A stretch of DNA of 64,000 bases from JADFNB01 sp036397455 (GTDB lineage: Bacteria > Gemmatimonadota > Gemmatimonadetes > Gemmatimonadales > GWC2-71-9), in NCBI GenBank assembly GCA_036397455.1, contig DASWIX010000079.1:186001-250000 (forward strand), in the 5' to 3' direction. Below are positions 62,145 through 64,000 of the stretch, in pieces (positions within the stretch are counted from its first letter, which is position 1; each line of letters opens with the position of its first letter). The notes below the pieces were generated by a model that had not been told where the DNA came from, made no database searches, and saw only the letters and a program-made list of their open reading frames with translations. The translations under genes were made by a program, and so were the position numbers.

Positions 62145-62942
62145 TTGCACTTGCCGGCCAATCTCAGGAAGACCTACGAGCAATCGAGCATCCACGACGG
62201 ATGGGAATCGGTCTACCGCGGTAACCCCCGGCAAGATCGGCTCAACGACGCCCTCATGGACCGCATTGTCGCCGAGGTGGGCGCACCGCCCGATGGCCTG
62301 TTCCTTGACGCGGGGTGCGGCGTGGGCGACCAGGCCATCCGCATCGCCAAACGCGGCTACCGCTGCATGGGCGTCGACATCTCCTCCACGATCCTCGCCG
62401 ACGCCCGGCGCCGCGTCGATGAGCTGCACCTCGACGATCGCGTGTCGTTCTCCTGCCAGGGCCTGGAAGATCTCGGGTTCGACGCGGTGTTCGACGCGGT
62501 GCACTGCCGCGGCGTGCTGATGCACATCCCCGACTGGGAACGCGCCCTCGCGTCGCTCTGCCGCGCGGTGAAACCGGGCGGCGCCCTGGTCATCGTGGAA
62601 ACCAATACCCAAGGCCTCGAGCTGGCCCTGGTGAAGTTGGTGCGCACCGTACAGCACCGGAAATCGGAAATGCGGGAAACACCGGGCGGCGTGGAGTTCT
62701 GGTCCACCCACAACGACGAACCGTTCGTCGTGCGCGTGACTCGCCAGAGCCGCATCGTCGAGCTGATGCGCGACAACGGCGTACGCGCCGAACGCCGCCT
62801 CCCCACCGAGTTCATCGATCCCCACCGCTTCGGTGGCGGGTTCCTGCGGAATACGATGATCCAAGTCAACAGGCTCTACCTTGGCCTGGGACTCCCGGCC
62901 CGCTTCACCTCCAGCAACCTGGTCATCGGCCGCAAGGCATAG
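62145..62942 (+). CDS. Class I SAM-dependent methyltransferase
   Basis: A 265-residue methyltransferase with motif I FLDAGCGVGDQAIRIAKRG, VDISSTILADARRR (acidic loop), FDAVHCRGVLMHIPDWERAL and RAVKPGGALVIVE. This is the UbiE/Methyltransf_11-type fold; acceptor unknown. The start is TTG 62145 or TTG 62151, with no ATG in frame nearby. It lies 170 bp after the acyl ligase on the same strand, so it may be the last gene of the acyl-modification cluster or separately transcribed. Confidence 0.8.
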   Translation: MHLPANLRKTYEQSSIHDGWESVYRGNPRQDRLNDALMDRIVAEVGAPPDGLFLDAGCGVGDQAIRIAKRGYRCMGVDISSTILADARRRVDELHLDDRVSFSCQGLEDLGFDAVFDAVHCRGVLMHIPDWERALASLCRAVKPGGALVIVETNTQGLELALVKLVRTVQHRKSEMRETPGGVEFWSTHNDEPFVVRVTRQSRIVELMRDNGVRAERRLPTEFIDPHRFGGGFLRNTMIQVNRLYLGLGLPARFTSSNLVIGRKA

Positions 62943-63232
62943 CCACCGTCGTGACCGTCCCGCCGCCGGTCGCTCCTCCTCCGCGGTCTTCGTGGCTCCG
63001 CGTGAGCAAACCGTCCCGCACTCCCGACCATACGCAGTACCTGGCGGAGGAGCACAACCATTCGGTTGCTGATGTCGTATGGTGACGCCGACGACGTTTG
63101 AAGCTCCGATTCACCCGCTCGAAATCCCGAAGACCCCCCATGGCCGCCTCGTCCCCGGTGCCGATTACTCGGCTGGGGCGGAGGTGCGGGCGGAGCGTTC
63201 GGTGGGGGAGCGGTGAGCTGAGCAGGGGGGAG
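62943..63232. other. Intergenic stretch with a repeat-like CTCCGCG sequence
   Basis: This 290-bp gap separates the methyltransferase from the convergent GH94-type gene. Sequence at 62976-63006 (CTCCTCCGCGGTCT ... GGCTCCGCGTGAG) resembles in style the arms of the inverted-repeat element at 39937-40117. No gene or clear terminator is seen. Confidence 0.35.
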
Positions 63233-64000
63233 CTACCCGAGTACGACGTGGATCCGGTGTTCGAGACCGTCGTCGGACAGCGGCACGAGTGTGCCCACCG
63301 ACAGGGGGATCCCGTCGAGACTGATGCTGGACACCCCGCGACAGACGCCATGCGGATTCTCGACCGCAATCCGATGGACCGTGCGGCCATGACGGTAGAC
63401 GATCTCGAAGCTCCGCCACGCGCGCGGGATGCACGGATCGATGGCGAGCGTTGAGCCGCGCTTGCGGAAGCCGAGGATGGATTCGAGCCCCGCCCGGTAG
63501 AGCCACCCCGCCGCACCGGTGTACCAGGTCCAGCCGCCCCGCCCGACGTGCTCGGGCGCGGAGTAGATGTCTGCGGCGACCACGTAGGGCTCCACCTTGT
63601 ATCGGTGGGCGCTTGCGCGACGGCTTGCATGATGAATGGGATTGAGCAGGCCGAAGAGATTGAAGCTCGTGTCGCCCTCGCCCAACTGCGCCCAGGCGAT
63701 GACCGACCAGACGGCGGCGTGGGTGTACTGCCCGCCGTTCTCCCGGATACCGGGCAGGTATCCCTTGATGTAGCCGGGATCCTGCGCCGTGTCGTCGAAC
63801 GGTGGGGAGAGCAGCAGCACCAGCCGGTCGTCCTGCCGGACGAGCCGCCGGTTCACCGATTCCATGGCCTGGCGCGCGCGGTCCGGGTCACCCACGCCGG
63901 ACAGCACCGCCCAGGACTGGGCGATCGAGTCGATCTGGCACTCGTCGTTCTGCGCCGATCCGAGCGGCGTGCCGTCGTCGCAGAAGGCCCGCTTGTACCA
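63233..64000 (-). CDS. GH94-type glycoside phosphorylase / cyclic beta-glucan synthase, C-terminal part
   Basis: The frame runs off the right edge, so the N-terminus is missing; 255 residues are visible. The start at the edge reads WYKRAFCDDGTPLGS, then ECQIDSIAQSWAVLSG, PGYIKGYLPGIRENGGQYTH and GGWTWYTGAAGWLYRAG. These match the (alpha/alpha)6 barrel end of GH94 cellobiose/chitobiose phosphorylases and of NdvB/cyclic beta-1,2-glucan synthase. The very large size of NdvB cannot be tested here. The C-terminal domain ends in beta strands (ISLDGIPLSVGTLVPLSDDG). Substrate undetermined. Confidence 0.85.
   Translation of the reverse strand, partial: WYKRAFCDDGTPLGSAQNDECQIDSIAQSWAVLSGVGDPDRARQAMESVNRRLVRQDDRLVLLLSPPFDDTAQDPGYIKGYLPGIRENGGQYTHAAVWSVIAWAQLGEGDTSFNLFGLLNPIHHASRRASAHRYKVEPYVVAADIYSAPEHVGRGGWTWYTGAAGWLYRAGLESILGFRKRGSTLAIDPCIPRAWRSFEIVYRHGRTVHRIAVENPHGVCRGVSSISLDGIPLSVGTLVPLSDDGLEHRIHVVLG

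Noticed and set aside
62065..62520. 151-codon plus-strand frame overlapping the second methyltransferase
   Set aside because: Serine/proline/arginine-rich shadow of the methyltransferase gene, which has clear SAM motifs in another frame.

Overview
The window is high-GC bacterial chromosome (roughly two thirds G+C by eye), with tightly packed genes and many ATGA/GTGA start-stop overlaps. The gene content suggests Gemmatimonadota: a DUF5916 outer-membrane protein, a choice-of-anchor-B/LVIVD protein, HEAT and HD-GYP genes inside a trp/fol/pan cluster, and an archaeal-type short phosphatidylserine decarboxylase beside pssA. This is an inference from gene families and layout, not a measured phylogeny. 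I see no rRNA, tRNA, CRISPR array, phage or insertion sequence.

Region 1 (1-12.2 kb) holds rlmN on the plus strand. It is followed by a long minus-strand cluster, read from 10.5 kb down to 1.1 kb: trpC-trpB-HEAT protein-HD-GYP protein-trpA-folB-folK-panB-panC-yqeK-lytR_C. Tryptophan, folate and pantothenate synthesis are therefore co-transcribed with two signalling/scaffold proteins that share an N-terminal domain. lexA sits divergently at the head of this cluster, and trpD lies beyond lexA on the minus strand.

Region 2 (12.2-26.5 kb) is a plus-strand housekeeping run: truA, a fructose-6-phosphate aldolase/transaldolase-like gene, an HtrA-type lipoprotein protease, purB, purC, psd, pssA, purS, purQ, an 18-codon mini-ORF, a zinc-ribbon gene, purL, purF and ppdK. 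De novo purine synthesis and phosphatidylethanolamine synthesis are interleaved. The divergent trpD and truA genes have sigma-70-like promoters that end 8 nt before the start codons, so both mRNAs are predicted to be leaderless.

Region 3 (26.5-39.4 kb) holds a Nudix hydrolase, a CruC-like glycosyltransferase, mtgA, ligA, polX, an envelope set (DUF4390, a bactofilin-like/beta-barrel fusion, a small membrane protein), an NtrC/NtrY two-component pair and an M20 peptidase. Region 4 (39.4-48.6 kb) begins with decayed remnants of TfoX_N and DUF1330 genes and a 181-bp inverted-repeat element. It continues with DUF5916, a methyltransferase, a large FG-GAP-like/LVIVD secreted protein, an NTF2-like protein, a class II glutamine amidotransferase and an Imm17-like membrane protein.

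Region 5 (48.8-64 kb) is the accessory surface/secondary-metabolism part: a VanZ-like protein, an O-antigen ligase/polymerase, an SGNH hydrolase, a Tat lipoprotein and a hemolysin III homologue. These are followed by a flavin-dependent halogenase-like enzyme, a single-chain MBOAT-SGNH fusion, an acyl carrier protein, a fatty-acyl-AMP-ligase-like enzyme and a methyltransferase. The MBOAT-SGNH/ACP/ligase core has the parts list of a Dlt system (DltB+DltD fused, DltC, DltA) next to a halogenase of the class that acts on carrier-bound substrates. It is the best candidate here for an undescribed system. The window ends inside a GH94/cyclic-glucan-synthase-type gene.
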